Shown: piece after piece, positions 50,344 to 58,427 of the stretch
Layout of the letters: every line of letters starts with the position of its first letter
Numbering within the stretch: position 1 is the first letter of the stretch
Position numbers and translations under genes: made by a program
The notes under the pieces: generated by a model
The model's database searches: none
Told to the model about the DNA's origin: nothing
Seen by the model: only the letters and a program-made list of their open reading frames with translations
Assembly (NCBI RefSeq): GCF_040545875.1
Contig: NZ_JBEPMR010000014.1
DNA: 64,000 nt
Source: Faecalicatena_A orotica
GTDB lineage: Bacteria > Bacillota > Clostridia > Lachnospirales > Lachnospiraceae
Direction: 5' to 3' (one strand)

Positions 50344-51257
50344 TGTATCGCCTCCATAAATAATCCCTCTAATGATGGTTCCAGTATCTCCAGACGGGAA
50401 GGCATGAGCCGGGTCTCGTTAAGTCCGCGGATGATTTCCGCCTCTGCCTGCTCTATATCTTTTGTATGGATGATGATCTGGCTCCCTTCACGCTTCGACT
50501 GCTTCAGTAGTTGTCTGAACAAAGGTTCCTCCATGAACCGGTCCATGCTTTCTTTCCTTGTAAATTCTATAAGCAGGCTGTTTTTCCTGTGTCTTTCTTT
50601 AATTTCACCGAGAGTCCCTTCCATAACCGTCTTCCCGTCATTCAATACAGCCACCCTGTCGCAGATCCTCTCTACATCTGAAAGTACATGTGTTGAAAAG
50701 ATCACCGTTGTCTTTTCCCTGACTTGTTCCATAATATCCAGCACTTCGCGGCGCCCGACAGGGTCAAGTGCCGAAGTAGGTTCATCACAGATCAAAAGCT
50801 TTGGCTCGTTAAACAGCGCCTGTGCAATTCCGAGACGCTGTTTCATCCCTCTGGAGAAACCGCCAATTCTCTTTTTTACACCTTTTAGTCCCGTGAGTTC
50901 TAAAAGTTCCTCACTCTTCCTCATAATCTGTTTGTCTGTCATTCCTGTGATGCGGCCGCAGAGTCTTAAATACTCTTTTGGTGTCATGTAACTGTAGAAC
51001 TCCGGCACATCCGGCAGATAACCGACAAACCTGTTTGTACTGGTCTGGCCGTATTCCACTTTTTCACCCAGCACACGGACCTCCCCGGCATCTGCCTTCA
51101 GAAGTCCCAGTACGATTTTCATAGTAGTCGTTTTTCCTGCACCGTTTTTTCCGAGAAATCCAAAAACGGAATGCTCCGGTACCACTATGTTTAACCCGTC
51201 CAGAACCTGATGGGCACCAAACTTTTTTCTCAGGCCTTCTATTTCAAGTATGTTCAT
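50340..51257 (-). CDS. ABC exporter ATP-binding protein
   Basis: ATPase subunit, 305 residues, cytoplasmic side. Walker A is GKNGAGKTT (about 37-45), the Q-loop VGYLPDVPEFYSYM, signature GFSRGMKQRLGIAQAL, Walker B KLLICDEP, H-loop IFSTHVLSDVE. The start is ATG 51257 (MNILEIEGLRKKFG), overlapping the stop of the small upstream gene (ATGA), with SD GAGGGGAAGAGG. A longer frame to 51332 only re-reads that upstream gene. The operon is PLDc_N protein, ATPase, permease, preceded by an XRE regulator gene. Confidence 0.92.
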   Translation of the reverse strand: MNILEIEGLRKKFGAHQVLDGLNIVVPEHSVFGFLGKNGAGKTTTMKIVLGLLKADAGEVRVLGEKVEYGQTSTNRFVGYLPDVPEFYSYMTPKEYLRLCGRITGMTDKQIMRKSEELLELTGLKGVKKRIGGFSRGMKQRLGIAQALFNEPKLLICDEPTSALDPVGRREVLDIMEQVREKTTVIFSTHVLSDVERICDRVAVLNDGKTVMEGTLGEIKERHRKNSLLIEFTRKESMDRFMEEPLFRQLLKQSKREGSQIIIHTKDIEQAEAEIIRGLNETRLMPSRLEILEPSLEGLFMEAIQ

Positions 51258-51457
51258 TCCTCTTCCCCTCTTCCGATTACAAAATAAATGATGGGTCCGA
51301 TCATCTGTCCGAATGCGATCACAAGAACCCATATGATTCTGTTTCCGAAACGGTAATGCGGATGGCGCAGTGCATGGACAAGCGCCGTCAGCATTAAAAC
51401 TAATTGTATGATAATCACCGGTAAAAGGACCGGTAAATATTCCATAAGTGTACTCAT
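51254..51457 (-). CDS. PLDc_N-type small membrane protein
   Basis: 67 residues with two membrane segments (about 8-29 and 40-62) and the PLDc_N (phospholipase D nuclease N-terminal) pattern: ALVHALRHPHYRFGNRIIWVLVIAFGQMIGPIIYFVIGRGEE. In Gram-positive bacteria such small proteins often precede ABC exporter genes and probably help assemble or shield the exporter, as some bacteriocin immunity proteins do. It overlaps the ATPase gene by 4 bp. SD GGAGGTAGAAATT precedes ATG 51457. Confidence 0.85.
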   Translation of the reverse strand: MSTLMEYLPVLLPVIIIQLVLMLTALVHALRHPHYRFGNRIIWVLVIAFGQMIGPIIYFVIGRGEEE

Positions 51458-51531
51458 AATTTCTACCTCCTGATTTTCCTTCTGAAGCCTGTTAGATGAA
51501 TCATGTATACGGCTGATTTATCAAACACGCC

Positions 51532-52632
51532 CTAATTCGTTCTGCCGCAATATTCCTCAAGACGCTTTACAAGATGCCGGTATCTGGCATTGTCTTTTAA
51601 ACATGCAAATACCGGGTTTTCCGCAACGGTCCCAAGAACACTCTGCCTCACGACTGCCTCACTGCGGGGCGGCTCTTTTCCAAGAGTCAGGTTCGACAGC
51701 CAGTTGTCAATCTTGTCAAAATATTCATCCCCATGCAGCTCGAGTGCATGTTCCTGATTTAGAAAAACATTTACATACCTCTCTAGTATATCCACCGCAT
51801 CTTCCGGCCTTTTTACAATGCAGTAATGCTGTGCAAATGACAGATATACCTGCGCCATGACATTGAAATGCAGTTTGTCAATCTGGTAGATTTCCATAAC
51901 CTTAAGAGTTCGCCGGATCACTTCATCTGCCTTCGCAGGTGATTCTGTTTCCCAGGAAACCAGCAGTGCCGAATCTCCCACAAACATCAGAAGATGCTGG
52001 TACATGCTGACCTGAAGCGCCTCCCTTGCCTTCTCCATGTCACCTTTCATCTGGAAAGCCTGAGCCTGCATCTCCGCATCCTGCATAATCGCATGAACCT
52101 CACCTCCTAGCAGGTCCAGAACCTCCTGCGGATTTTCCATCATAAGGTAACACCCTCCTTTTGTGATGACTGCCTCTTTTACAAGCTGGACTTCGCCGCA
52201 GTCTTCGATGACACAGTCCAAAAGTGTGATGGCTTCCTCCAGAATCTCCTTTGGGGCCGGCGCCAGTGGAACGTGGTTGACGTATAGTACCGCCATCTGT
52301 AGAAGCAATTGGAAACAGGAATGATATTTTTTGACATATTCATCGCATTCCGCCTTTACCACTTCAAATGGTTCACTGCTGAACCTTTTCGCAAGCCTGT
52401 GATATAGCTTTTCAATATCCTGCTTTATCATCTGCGGCTCGTAGCCGAGAAGTTCATCTACGCTCATATTGAAATAAGCAGCCATTACCGGAAGCAGCGT
52501 AATATCCGGATAGCTCTGCCCTTTCTCCCACTTGTTGACCGCCGGTGCAGAGACACCGAGATACCTTGCAAGTTCCTCCTGCGTCAGCCCTCTTTCCTTT
52601 CTCTGTTTCCGGATAATTTCGTGTATTTTCAT
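51532..52632 (-). CDS. XRE-family regulator with helical C-terminal domain
   Basis: 366 residues. The helix-turn-helix (MKIHEIIRKQRKERGLTQEE, recognition helix GVSAPAVNKWEKG) is at 1-62; a TPR-like helical remainder may bind an effector. It is a paralogue of the gene at 42886. It precedes the PLDc_N/ABC operon by 74 bp in the same direction and probably regulates it. The divergent small membrane protein gene at 52977 shares its upstream region, where TTAATCC-type palindromic half-sites lie between the two promoters. The start is ATG 52632, 7 nt after GGGAGG. Confidence 0.9.
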   Translation of the reverse strand: MKIHEIIRKQRKERGLTQEELARYLGVSAPAVNKWEKGQSYPDITLLPVMAAYFNMSVDELLGYEPQMIKQDIEKLYHRLAKRFSSEPFEVVKAECDEYVKKYHSCFQLLLQMAVLYVNHVPLAPAPKEILEEAITLLDCVIEDCGEVQLVKEAVITKGGCYLMMENPQEVLDLLGGEVHAIMQDAEMQAQAFQMKGDMEKAREALQVSMYQHLLMFVGDSALLVSWETESPAKADEVIRRTLKVMEIYQIDKLHFNVMAQVYLSFAQHYCIVKRPEDAVDILERYVNVFLNQEHALELHGDEYFDKIDNWLSNLTLGKEPPRSEAVVRQSVLGTVAENPVFACLKDNARYRHLVKRLEEYCGRTN

Positions 52633-52701
52633 AATCATGCCTCCCAAAACGGTTTAAAATTATGCCGCTTTTCTTTTTGTATTTTCTTCCTTTCTGGTTA
52701 C

Positions 52702-52730
52702 AGAATAGCAGACACCGGGATAACCCACAA
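52702..52730 (-). promoter_or_regulatory. Sigma-A promoter for the XRE regulator gene
   Basis: Minus strand TTGTGG (52730-52725), 17-nt spacer, TATTCT (52707-52702). Confidence 0.55.
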
Positions 52731-52731
52731 T

Positions 52732-52778
52732 GGATTAATCGTTAAATTCCATTAACAAAATTAACCAATGGTTAATCC
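52732..52778. promoter_or_regulatory. Candidate XRE operator
   Basis: Inverted GGATTAA (52732-52738) and TTAATCC (52772-52778) enclose ATTAAC and TTAACC half-sites. The block lies exactly between the two divergent -35 boxes, where the XRE protein could act on both. Inferred from position. Confidence 0.5.
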
Positions 52779-52783
52779 CAAGA

Positions 52784-52812
52784 TTATGATGCCGCCAAAA
52801 AGGTCTTATAAT
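52784..52812 (+). promoter_or_regulatory. Rightward promoter for the leader and small membrane protein gene
   Basis: TTATGA (52784-52789), 17-nt spacer, TATAAT (52807-52812). Confidence 0.55.
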
Positions 52813-52860
52813 TTCTATCAAACCCGCGTAAGTTTTATTTTTTTGAGGTGTTTACTTAAT

Positions 52861-52908
52861 ATGAAAGGAGCTAATCTCCTCACCACCTTTAGCTTTTTCC
52901 ATCACTAA
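52861..52908 (+). CDS. Possible leader peptide (15 residues)
   Basis: ATG 52861 opens MKGANLLTTFSFFHH, then stop. GAGGTG lies 10 nt upstream. It precedes a hairpin (CTTTAG/CTAAAG) and an intrinsic terminator at 52913. A leader role is inferred only from this layout. Confidence 0.35.
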   Translation: MKGANLLTTFSFFHH

Positions 52909-52912
52909 AGAG

Positions 52913-52948
52913 AGCTCAGAATCATCCGATTCCGGGCTTGTTTTATTT
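52913..52948 (+). terminator. Attenuator-like intrinsic terminator
   Basis: AGCTCAGAATC (52913-52923) pairs with GATTCCGGGCT (52928-52938), one mismatch and one wobble, 4-nt loop, followed by TGTTTTATTT. It lies 29 bp before the ATG at 52977 and after the only visible promoter, so it must be read through or bypassed. Confidence 0.7.
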
Positions 52949-52976
52949 CACTACATTTTAAGCAGAGGTGTTTTTT

Positions 52977-53303
52977 ATGAAGAAGAGAGGCTGCATAATC
53001 ATACTCATTGGGATTTTCCTTATTATCATTACGAAGCTCACACCGGATTACATCATTGTAACCGACCGGAGTACATTATCCGACACAGGAAAAGACGTAG
53101 AACTGAATGTGGTTGAATATAAAATCTGGCTGACAGAGGACGCTGCCCGGAAAATCGCAGTGGAGCATGCGAGAATCAATGGCGTACCCGACTCACTTGT
53201 AATCAATATGTACCATTCCCGTATGTGCCTGAAAAATGGCCATAAATATAAAACAATTAAGGTGCATTATACCGATACCGACTCCCGGCAGAAACAGTTA
53301 TAA
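52977..53303 (+). CDS. Small membrane-anchored extracytoplasmic protein, unknown
   Basis: 108 residues: KKRG, then one membrane segment (about 5-22, CIIILIGIFLIIITKL), then about 85 residues outside. The mature part contains KIWLTEDAARKIAVEHARINGV and ends in a Lys/Asp/Gln-rich tail. The DAARKIAVEHA stretch resembles the helix of PepSY-like protease-inhibitor domains, but the match is too short to name the family. The start is ATG 52977 with SD AGAGGTG. It is divergent from the XRE regulator gene and preceded by an attenuator-like leader. A perfect hairpin ends it at 53313. Confidence 0.7.
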   Translation: MKKRGCIIILIGIFLIIITKLTPDYIIVTDRSTLSDTGKDVELNVVEYKIWLTEDAARKIAVEHARINGVPDSLVINMYHSRMCLKNGHKYKTIKVHYTDTDSRQKQL

Positions 53304-53312
53304 TAAAAGAAA

Positions 53313-53354
53313 GAGTGTTATAAAATGACCATATCCGGTCATTTTATAACACTC
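53313..53354. terminator. Perfect 18-bp hairpin after the 52977 gene
   Basis: Arms GAGTGTTATAAAATGACC (53313-53330) and GGTCATTTTATAACACTC (53337-53354), 6-nt loop. No long T-run follows, but the arms are themselves A/T-rich. Confidence 0.8.
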
Positions 53355-53374
53355 CGCCCACATGTATGTGGTGT

Positions 53375-53572
53375 CTATTCATCGAAATTTATCTCAATTT
53401 CATATACCGAAATCCCCTTTAAATATTCCTCCAGTCCCTCATTACCTGAATGAACACGTTTCTGAACCGTGATATCTTCCTTATCTTCGGGCAATGGATA
53501 TACTTTTTGCTGATGCCTGCCACATGTTCTCTTTCTATATTTATGACGTGATTTACGGTATCTGGCCCGCAG
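53375..53572 (-). pseudogene. Possible coding remnant, basic protein C-terminus
   Basis: A minus-strand frame of 65 codons ends at TAG 53375. It has no ATG or SD; the first possible start is CTG 53572 directly after an in-frame stop. The product is basic at its N-terminus (RARYRKSRHKYRKRTCGRHQ) and acidic at its C-terminus (VYEIEINFDE), a composition unlike random AT-rich intergenic DNA. It may be the tail of a lost gene, perhaps from a mobile element. No family was recognised. Confidence 0.3.
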
Positions 53573-53580
53573 TATATTAT

Positions 53581-53696
53581 ATTATGCATAAACATTGCAT
53601 AATATCTCTTGGTTTTTGCATATTTATTTGTATTTTATGTATATAATGAATTTTTTCACATTTTCTATTGCATAAATATAAAAAGTGGTGTATAGT
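53581..53696 (+). promoter_or_regulatory. argG promoter with ARG-box-like sites
   Basis: TTGCAT (53668-53673), 17-nt spacer, TATAGT (53691-53696). ATTGCATAAATAT at the -35 box and TTATGCATAAACATTGCATAAT (two overlapping sites near 53582-53602), plus TTTGCATATTTAT near 53615, repeat the TGCATAA theme of the argC operator. ArgR control is inferred. Confidence 0.75.
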
Positions 53697-53788
53697 ATGT
53701 GTTAGCTCAACGGGGCATACACAAGGCAGCAATCACTGCCGGACCAAATATATAATTAAAAATGAAATACATTTAGGAGGCAAATGAA

Positions 53789-55012
53789 ATGAGTAAAGAG
53801 AAAGTTGTATTGGCGTATTCAGGCGGACTTGACACGACCGCAATTATCCCCTGGTTAAAGGAAAATTTCGACTATGAAGTAATCTGCTGCTGCATCGACT
53901 GCGGACAGGGAGAAGAACTGGACGGTCTGGAAGAAAGAGCAAAATTATCAGGCGCTTCCAAGTTATACATAGAGAATATTATCGACGAATTCTGTGACGA
54001 ATATATCGTGCCATGTGTAAAGGCAGGCGCTGTTTATGAGAACAAGTATTTACTCGGAACTTCTATGGCTCGTCCTGTCATCGCAAAAAGGCTTGTTGAG
54101 ATCGCCCGTAAAGAAGGCGCTACTGCAATCTGCCACGGTGCAACAGGAAAAGGAAATGACCAGATTCGTTTTGAACTCGGAATCAAGGCTCTCGCACCGG
54201 ACATTAAGATCATCGCACCTTGGAGAATGACAGATGTTTGGACCATGCAGTCACGTGAAGACGAGATCGAGTACTGCCACCAGCATGGAATCGACCTCCC
54301 GTTTGATGCAAAGCACAGCTACAGCCGTGACCGTAACCTGTGGCACATCAGCCATGAAGGACTGGAACTGGAAGATCCGGCAAATGAGCCGAACTATGAT
54401 GATTTATTGGTATTAGGTGTGTCTCCTGAAAAAGCACCGGATGAAGGCGAATATGTAACAATGACATTCGAGGCTGGTGTACCGAAGAGCCTGAATGGAA
54501 AAGAAATGAAAGTTTCCGAAATCATCACTGAATTAAACTCTCTCGGCGGAAAGCACGGAATCGGCATCGTCGATATCGTTGAGAACCGTGTTGTAGGCAT
54601 GAAATCACGTGGCGTGTATGAGACTCCCGGCGGAACCATCCTGATGGAAGCACACGACCAGTTAGAAGAGCTTGTTCTGGACCGTGCTACCTATGAAGTA
54701 AAGAAAGATATGGGCAACAAGTTTGCACAGATCGTATATGAAGGAAAATGGTTCACACCACTTCGCGAAGCAATTCAGGCATTTGTAGATGTGACACAGC
54801 AGTATGTAACAGGTGAAGTTAAATTCAAACTGTATAAAGGTAATATCATCAAAGCCGGAACTACTTCCCCATATTCACTGTACAGCGAATCTCTGGCAAG
54901 CTTTACAACCGGTGAACTTTACGATCACCATGATGCAGAAGGATTTATCAACCTGTTCGGACTGCCGTTAAAAGTACGCGCAATGAAAATGGCGGAGCTG
55001 AACAAAAAATAA
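53789..55012 (+). CDS. argG: Argininosuccinate synthase
   Basis: Joins citrulline and aspartate with ATP hydrolysis to AMP and PPi, the penultimate step of arginine synthesis; cytosolic, 407 residues. The N-type ATP-pyrophosphatase P-loop AYSGGLDTTAIIPWLKE is at 9-25. GTSMARPVIAKRLVEIA, ATGKGNDQIRFELG and DREDEIEYCHQHGI-like segments are conserved. SD AGGAGGCAAATGAA precedes ATG 53789. It is single; argH does not follow. It shares ARG-box-like sites with the argC operon 16 kb away. The pyrophosphate it makes is a substrate for the pyrophosphatase at the window's left edge. Confidence 0.97.
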   Translation: MSKEKVVLAYSGGLDTTAIIPWLKENFDYEVICCCIDCGQGEELDGLEERAKLSGASKLYIENIIDEFCDEYIVPCVKAGAVYENKYLLGTSMARPVIAKRLVEIARKEGATAICHGATGKGNDQIRFELGIKALAPDIKIIAPWRMTDVWTMQSREDEIEYCHQHGIDLPFDAKHSYSRDRNLWHISHEGLELEDPANEPNYDDLLVLGVSPEKAPDEGEYVTMTFEAGVPKSLNGKEMKVSEIITELNSLGGKHGIGIVDIVENRVVGMKSRGVYETPGGTILMEAHDQLEELVLDRATYEVKKDMGNKFAQIVYEGKWFTPLREAIQAFVDVTQQYVTGEVKFKLYKGNIIKAGTTSPYSLYSESLASFTTGELYDHHDAEGFINLFGLPLKVRAMKMAELNKK

Positions 55013-55050
55013 GCTGGATATTGTAAAGAAACTTTTAATATGAATGAATG

Positions 55051-55078
55051 TAGGACGCTTGCCGTGGCAAGCGTCCTA
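55051..55078. terminator. Bidirectional terminator between argG and the uracil permease gene
   Basis: TAGGACGCTTGCC (55051-55063), 2-nt loop GT, GGCAAGCGTCCTA (55066-55078), followed by TTTATC on the plus strand. It lies between convergent genes. Confidence 0.88.
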
Positions 55079-55097
55079 TTTATCTTCGAATATGAAA

Positions 55098-56354
55098 CTA
55101 TTCTCTATCGTTCGTCAGTTTCAGCTTGTCCAGGATGAAGAACATCAGTCCCATCAGCATTCCGACTACACATGCGAGTACCATTCCAGAAAGCTGGATG
55201 CTTCCGAACTGTACGGATATGCCGGAAAGCCCAGTCACAAAAATAATGGAGGTCATTGCCATGTTTCTGGATTTCCCGTAATCTACCTGTGCCTCTACAA
55301 GGATGCGGATACCGGATGCACCGATCATTCCGTACAGGAGGAAGGAAATACCACCGATAACCGGCCCCGGGATCGTACTGATCAGGGTCGTCATTTTCCC
55401 GATAAATGAGCATATTATAGACAGTACTGCCGCCCCGCCGATGACATAGACACTGTAAACTTTCGTCACGGCCATGACACCAATATTTTCACCGTATGTG
55501 GTTGTCGGGACCGAACCGATGAATCCGGAGATCATTGTTGAAAAATTATCTGCAAACAAAGAGCGGTGCAGACCCGGGTCTTTCAGCAGGTCCCTTCCCA
55601 CTACCTTGCTTGTAACAATCTGGTGCCCGATATGTTCAGATGCAATGACCAGAAGTACGGGCAGTATAATAACGATAGCCTCCCATTTGAACTTCGGTGT
55701 CGCGAAGTTTGGCAGTGAAAACCATGCCGCTGACCCGACCGCTGCAAAATCCACGATCCCGCAAAGCAGTGCCGCCACATATCCTGCAATAATAGCAATC
55801 AGTATCGGTATGACCGATAAAAACTTGCGGAATACAACAGAACCGATCACGGCCGTCAGAAGGGTCACCAGAAATACGATGACATTCTTATAATCAATCA
55901 CCTCATCCTTCAGACCTGCATTAGAAGCAGCCGTTCCGGCAAGTTCCAGTCCGATCAATGCGACAACAGGCCCCATCGCTGCCGGGGGAAGCACAATATC
56001 AATCCAGTCTGAGCCAAATTTGTAGATAATCAGAGCCAGGATGCACCCGAAGAATCCAACCACTACGAAACCGCCCAGTGCATAATTATAGCCCCATTTG
56101 CTGATAACGATCCCCGCCGGTGCAAGGAATGCAAAACTGGAGCCAAGATATGCCGGTGCTTTTCCCTTTGTAATCAGAATAAATAACATTGTTCCGATAC
56201 CATTCATAAATAATACAATCGCCGGGTTAATTCCGAATACAAACGGAACCAGAACCGATGCCCCGAACATCGCAAACATATGCTGGATGCTCAAGGGCAC
56301 CAGCATTTTGAACGGTACTTTTTCTTCCACCTGAATAATTTTTCGACTTTCCAT
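55098..56354 (-). CDS. uraA: Uracil permease (NCS2/UraA family)
   Basis: Proton-coupled nucleobase transporter of 418 residues with about 14 membrane segments. It has PLSIQHMFAMFGASVLVPF near the N-terminus, the NCS2 motif around GLELAGTAAS and FIGSVPTTTYGENIGVMAVT, and YGMIGASGIRILVEAQVDY. The TTTYGENIG segment fits the uracil rather than the xanthine/urate branch. The start is ATG 56354 behind GGAGGG; a longer frame to 56381 lacks a good SD. It has its own promoter. No PyrR-binding or purine riboswitch structure was recognised in the short leader. Confidence 0.93.
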   Translation of the reverse strand: MESRKIIQVEEKVPFKMLVPLSIQHMFAMFGASVLVPFVFGINPAIVLFMNGIGTMLFILITKGKAPAYLGSSFAFLAPAGIVISKWGYNYALGGFVVVGFFGCILALIIYKFGSDWIDIVLPPAAMGPVVALIGLELAGTAASNAGLKDEVIDYKNVIVFLVTLLTAVIGSVVFRKFLSVIPILIAIIAGYVAALLCGIVDFAAVGSAAWFSLPNFATPKFKWEAIVIILPVLLVIASEHIGHQIVTSKVVGRDLLKDPGLHRSLFADNFSTMISGFIGSVPTTTYGENIGVMAVTKVYSVYVIGGAAVLSIICSFIGKMTTLISTIPGPVIGGISFLLYGMIGASGIRILVEAQVDYGKSRNMAMTSIIFVTGLSGISVQFGSIQLSGMVLACVVGMLMGLMFFILDKLKLTNDRE

Positions 56355-56393
56355 ATAGCCCTCCATTTCTCTCTTGTTCACTTTATCTTTACT

Positions 56394-56402
56394 ATTGTAT
56401 CA
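56394..56402 (-). promoter_or_regulatory. Extended -10 promoter for the uracil permease gene
   Basis: Minus strand TGA-TACAAT (56402-56394), an extended -10; the -35 position (TTTTCT, 17 nt upstream) is weak. Confidence 0.5.
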
Positions 56403-56448
56403 TAAAGAGCCAAGATAGAAAATTTATTTTTATATGGAAATGTTACAA

Positions 56449-57465
56449 TTATTTCATAGCCTCTCTAATCACCCGCAGGGCATTTAGAGACATGACCTTG
56501 TCAAGCTGCCTCGGTGTGATTCCTCTTTTTCTCATAGCTTCCCAGACAAGTTCCATCTCTGAGACATGACTGATCCAGCCTTCATGCGGCTCACTGTCAA
56601 ATCCGTCGAAATCTGTTCCAACTGCAGCCACATCTTCCCCGCCGGTTTTGATCATATGTACTGCATGGCGGGCAATATCATCCACAACTGCCACACCGTT
56701 TTCGCACAGGAATGCCGGATAAAAATTCAGACCCGCCACACCGCCTTTTTCTCCCAGAGCCTTCAGCATCTCATCCGTCAGGTTTCTCGGATGTGGACAG
56801 AGTGCACGTGCATTAGAATGGGAAGCGCAGACTGGCACACAGCTCGCTTTAATGCAGTCCCAGAATCCGCCGTCGGAAAGATGTGATACGTCCACAATCA
56901 TCCCCAGCTCATTCATCCGTTCAACCGCTTGAAATCCAAACTCCGTCAGCCCGCTTTCCATAATATCACCTGTTCTGCTGTTTGGAAATCCAAGGCAGTT
57001 CGGGTAATTCCATGTAAGTGTTATCAGTCTGATCCCTGCATCATACAATTCTTCCAGCCTCTCCAGCCTTCCGTTTAGGATACCGCCCTCCTCCGCCGCC
57101 TTTACAGCAGAAATCATTCCCTGCTCCTGGTTCTTCCTGATTTCCCCATAAGAATGTGCTGTCCTGATTCTGTCATTTTGTTCGCCGTCGATTCGCCCTG
57201 CCATCTCAAGAACCGCCTGATAAGCCCTGTCCCATGCCTTAGGACTAATCTGGGCAGGCATATGTCTTCCTGTACTGCCGTCTGTCAGGCCGGCGTCTTC
57301 ATAGGATACTGCATGCACGAAACATGCGAAAAACTGGACAAGCGTTCCCGCCTTCTGCATTCCCCCCAGATCAATACTCAGATCGTTGTCCGCCAGATTA
57401 TGGCTCCCGCCAGCCGTCATAAGCCTGCTGATTGTATCACAGTGCAGGTCAATTAAATTCATCAT
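56449..57465 (-). CDS. Membrane dipeptidase family protein (peptidase M19)
   Basis: Zinc-dependent dipeptidase of the renal dipeptidase (M19) family, 338 residues, cytosolic in bacteria. The binuclear metal site residues appear in LIDLHCDTISRL (HxD, near 7-9), the bridging Glu region VKAAEEGG, VDVSHLSDGGFWD and CASHSNARALCPHPRN, followed by VGTDFDGF. Such enzymes cleave diverse dipeptides, including those with D-residues. The start is ATG 57465 (MMNLIDLHC). Upstream in-frame codons to 57540 contain no family sequence. It lies divergent from the C26 peptidase gene. Confidence 0.92.
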   Translation of the reverse strand: MMNLIDLHCDTISRLMTAGGSHNLADNDLSIDLGGMQKAGTLVQFFACFVHAVSYEDAGLTDGSTGRHMPAQISPKAWDRAYQAVLEMAGRIDGEQNDRIRTAHSYGEIRKNQEQGMISAVKAAEEGGILNGRLERLEELYDAGIRLITLTWNYPNCLGFPNSRTGDIMESGLTEFGFQAVERMNELGMIVDVSHLSDGGFWDCIKASCVPVCASHSNARALCPHPRNLTDEMLKALGEKGGVAGLNFYPAFLCENGVAVVDDIARHAVHMIKTGGEDVAAVGTDFDGFDSEPHEGWISHVSEMELVWEAMRKRGITPRQLDKVMSLNALRVIREAMK

Positions 57466-57599
57466 TTCATAACCATCCTTTCGAAAAAATCCCCTGCACG
57501 GCAAGGTATATTTTCCCAGTTTTTTACATACGCTATACACACATAATAGTGTATTGTTCTTTTACTATCAAACTATCTTATGCCAAAAAAGGAGTGCTT

Positions 57600-58325
57600 A
57601 TGAAACCGAAAATCGGAATTGTTGTCTGTGGGCTTATGAACGACAGGCAGTTTGTTACCAATACTTATATCCAGTCCATCCGTTACTCCGGGGGGCTTCC
57701 TTTTATCCTGCCCCTCATCCGTTCTGATTCTGCCATACGGGAGTATATCTCCTTCTGTGACGGATTCCTGTTCTGCGGGGGTGATGACATTACACCGCTT
57801 TTATTTGGTGAGGAACCAAAAAACGGAATCGGTAAAACGAATATTACGCTGGATCTGTTTCAAATCCGCCTGATGAAGTCAGTCCTCACTACCAAAAAAC
57901 CAGTTTTTTCCATATGCCGCGGTATGCAGGTATACAATGTAGCCTGCGGCGGTACGATTTATCAGGACATGTCGCTGCAGCCCGGAAAGCCAATGAACCA
58001 TATGCAGCAGTCTTATTCCCGGTCAGAAGTCAGTCACAGGATCAATATCGAAAAAGGTTCCCAGCTCCAGAGATATATTGGTTCCAGACTGGATGTGAAC
58101 AGTTTTCACCACCAGAGCGTAGGCATGCTTGGAAAGGATCTCATCGCCTGTGCGCGTGCCGCCGACCAGACGATTGAAGCCATTGAAATGAAAGACCATC
58201 CCTTCGCGATCGGAGTGCAGTGGCATCCGGAATGCATGTACCGCAGTTCCCCCGAAATGAGGGAGCTTTTTTCCGAATTTGTCTTGCATGCGCGGCTGCG
58301 TCCTGCTAAAACCGCCGAGGCTTAA
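57600..58325 (+). CDS. Class I glutamine amidotransferase-like hydrolase (peptidase C26, PuuD type)
   Basis: 241 residues of the gamma-glutamyl hydrolase fold. The nucleophile is Cys106 in VFSICRGMQVYNVACGGTIYQD, and the His-Glu pair is His209/Glu211 in GVQWHPE. It is closest in type to gamma-glutamyl-GABA hydrolases (PuuD) and related gamma-glutamyl peptidases. No other putrescine gene is nearby, so the substrate is open; a role in gamma-glutamyl amide turnover is likely. The start is ATG 57600 right after AAAAAAGGAGTGCTT; the frame is open upstream to 57432 but without an SD. Confidence 0.9.
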   Translation: MKPKIGIVVCGLMNDRQFVTNTYIQSIRYSGGLPFILPLIRSDSAIREYISFCDGFLFCGGDDITPLLFGEEPKNGIGKTNITLDLFQIRLMKSVLTTKKPVFSICRGMQVYNVACGGTIYQDMSLQPGKPMNHMQQSYSRSEVSHRINIEKGSQLQRYIGSRLDVNSFHHQSVGMLGKDLIACARAADQTIEAIEMKDHPFAIGVQWHPECMYRSSPEMRELFSEFVLHARLRPAKTAEA

Positions 58326-58427
58326 TCACATTTAATAACAAATTTTTCATTCGAATAATTCTTATATTTTGCATGGATACGGGCATAATAAACCTCGTAA
58401 TTATTATTTCTTTAAGGAGGTCCAATT

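Larger units (their letters stand above)
52633..52976. other. Divergent regulatory region with leader ORF and terminator
   Basis: 344 bp. From left to right: the XRE gene promoter (52702-52730, minus), a candidate operator (52732-52778), a rightward promoter (52784-52812), a 15-codon ORF (52861-52908) and an intrinsic terminator (52913-52948), then the SD of the small membrane protein gene. Confidence 0.7.
53304..53788. other. Intergenic region before argG
   Basis: 485 bp: the terminator hairpin (53313-53354), a minus-strand coding-like remnant (53375-53572), and the AT-rich arginine control region with promoter (53581-53700), followed by a short GGCAG/CTGCC hairpin and the argG SD. Confidence 0.7.

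Noticed and set aside
56355..56448. Purine or PreQ1 riboswitch, or PyrR site, before the uracil permease gene
   Set aside because: The gap is under 100 bp and AT-rich and shows none of the conserved cores.
57432..57599. N-terminal extension of the C26 hydrolase
   Set aside because: The frame is open, but the family start (MKPKIGIVVCG) is at 57600 with a strong SD; the extension overlaps the promoter region of the divergent dipeptidase gene.
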